Below, in pieces: positions 62,248 through 64,000 of a stretch of DNA of 64,000 nt. Origin of the DNA: Sphingomonas sp. SORGH_AS_0950. GTDB taxonomy: Bacteria; Pseudomonadota; Alphaproteobacteria; Sphingomonadales; Sphingomonadaceae. The stretch spans positions 3,064,001 to 3,128,000 of the forward strand of contig NZ_JAUTAE010000001.1 of the NCBI RefSeq assembly GCF_030818415.1. Reading direction: 5' to 3'. The translations under genes and the position numbers were made by a program. The notes under the pieces are model-generated. The model saw only the letters and a program-made list of their open reading frames with translations, searched no databases and was not told the DNA's origin. Every line of letters starts with the position of its first letter. Positions within the stretch are counted from its first letter, which is position 1.

Positions 62248-63057
62248 ATGGATCAGGATGACAGCAAAGCCGAGGGCAAGGCGCAGAAAGCCGCCGATGC
62301 CAAGGACCTCCACCGTGCGGTGCGCGAGGCGGGGGAGAGCGAGCTCGACCGCCCCGCGGGCGCGCTGTTCTGGTCGGGGCTGGCGGCGGGAATCGCGATC
62401 CACAGCTCGCTGATCGCCGAGGGCGCGCTGCATGCGGGTTTGCCCGAGGCACCGTGGCGCGAGCTGGTTACGGCGCTCGGCTATCCGGTCGGGTTCCTCG
62501 TCGTGATCCTGGGGCGGATGCAGCTGTTCACCGAGAGCACGATCACCGCGATGCTGCCGCTGGTGACCAGGCCATCGGGCTGGGCGTTGCAGCGGACGCT
62601 GCGGCTGTGGGGGATCGTGCTGTTCGCCAATCTGATCGGCACCGCGCTCGCCGCCGGGATGGTCGCGGGCGGGGCGCTGGGCAATCCCGAGATTCGCGAG
62701 GCGATGATCGCGGTGTCGGCGGGCATTCTGGAGCTGAACGGGTGGCAGACGTTCATCAACGCCATCCCCGCCGGTTTCCTGATCGCGGTGGTCGCCTGGA
62801 TCCTGCCCAATGGCCGGAACCAGGCCTTCTGGATCATCCTGGCGATCACCTATGTCATCGCGATCGCCGGGTTCAGCCATTCGATCGTCGGCGCGGACGA
62901 GACGTTCCTGCTGGTCTTCACCGGGAAGGTCACGATCGAACAGGCCGTGTTGGGGCTGATGCTTCCGGCGATCCTCGGCAATCTGGTCGGCGGGGCGGGT
63001 CTGTTCACGCTGCTGGCGCATGGCCAGGTGCAGGGCGAGACGCCGGACCAGCCATGA
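62248..63057 (+). CDS. Formate/nitrite transporter (FNT) family channel
   Basis: 269 aa. After a charged N-terminus (MDQDDSKAEGKAQKAADAKD) come six hydrophobic helices of an FNT-type protein (GALFWSGLAAGIAIHSSLIA, LVVILGRMQLFTESTITAML, WIILAITYVIAIAGFSHSIV). It is closest in style to the YfdC-like branch, with the substrate unknown. ATG 62248 is used; a GTG at 62224 would add eight residues. A bidirectional terminator follows. Confidence 0.85.
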   Translation: MDQDDSKAEGKAQKAADAKDLHRAVREAGESELDRPAGALFWSGLAAGIAIHSSLIAEGALHAGLPEAPWRELVTALGYPVGFLVVILGRMQLFTESTITAMLPLVTRPSGWALQRTLRLWGIVLFANLIGTALAAGMVAGGALGNPEIREAMIAVSAGILELNGWQTFINAIPAGFLIAVVAWILPNGRNQAFWIILAITYVIAIAGFSHSIVGADETFLLVFTGKVTIEQAVLGLMLPAILGNLVGGAGLFTLLAHGQVQGETPDQP

Positions 63058-63082
63058 AAAAGGGGAGCCGAAGCTCCCCTTT
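63058..63082. terminator. Bidirectional terminator between the FNT gene and metK
   Basis: AAAAGGGGAGC (63058-63068), loop CGAA, GCTCCCCTTT (63073-63082). A/T runs on both sides let it work on both strands. It serves the FNT gene (plus) and metK (minus). Confidence 0.88.
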
Positions 63083-63105
63083 CGCGTCATTCCTCGGTGA
63101 TCGGA

Positions 63106-64000
<895 letters not shown>

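Overview
The window is a GC-rich chromosomal segment (mid-to-high 60s % GC by eye) from an alphaproteobacterium, most likely a Sphingomonas-type member of the Sphingomonadaceae. Pointers are the protein style of infC, hslVU, proA-nadD-rsfS-rlmH-envC-ctpA and the 1061-aa TonB receptor, a plant-type glutamate-cysteine ligase, a short PhaC-like enzyme next to PhaR, and many intergenic palindromes built on CCTCCCC and AAGTCGAAGG cores. No rRNA, tRNA, CRISPR array or prophage was seen. Most of the window is ordinary core metabolism.

Layout. 1-2.8 kb: end of an enoyl-CoA hydratase, 3-hydroxyisobutyrate dehydrogenase, alanine racemase. 2.8-6.2 kb: a large TonB-dependent receptor (minus) with its own terminator and a 13-bp perfect inverted repeat far upstream. 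6.2-9.1 kb: polyhydroxyalkanoate genes (thiolase, PhaC-like, PhaR). 9.4-11.2 kb: hslVU. 11.4-15.3 kb (minus): two small exported proteins, glyoxalases II and I, a TPR protein overlapping an alpha/beta hydrolase, DUF6356. 15.4-17.7 kb: a MurC/Mpl-type ligase divergent from an LD-carboxypeptidase, which suggests murein peptide recycling. 17.7-19.8 kb: SIMPL protein, KGG-repeat stress protein, EAL phosphodiesterase. 19.9-22.7 kb: thrS, with a duplicated tail after its stop, and infC, which probably starts at AUA. 23.1-25.9 kb: glnD (minus).

26.1-35.7 kb: a plus-strand run proA-nadD-rsfS-rlmH-envC, then an IS630 element with a frameshifted transposase and a visibly AT-rich two-gene cassette (31.1-32.6 kb), then ctpA-dsbB-coq7 and an exported protein. 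This interruption between envC and ctpA is the one clearly accessory region. 36-41.4 kb: a CitE-like lyase (minus), a small membrane protein, and the bo3-type quinol oxidase operon cyoABCD joined by ATGA overlaps. 41.4-52.3 kb: a six-gene minus-strand glycogen operon glgP-glgB-glgC-glgA-pgm-glgX whose end overlaps the end of cyoD. 52.4-64 kb: mntH, ubiA, a family 2 glycosyltransferase, PPK2 polyphosphate kinase, rsmE-gshA, an ICMT-like membrane methyltransferase, two small hypothetical genes, trmB, an FNT-family channel, and the truncated metK.

Working together: the glycogen operon covers synthesis, branching, debranching and phosphorolysis; gshA, gloA and gloB form a glutathione/methylglyoxal axis; coq7, ubiA and cyoABCD link ubiquinone synthesis to its use; the PHA, glycogen and polyphosphate genes together point to a storage-capable organism. 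The most unusual observations are the AT-rich cassette, the thrS post-stop tail, the infC AUA start, the upstream inverted repeat of the TonB receptor, and the palindrome families that fill most gaps between genes.
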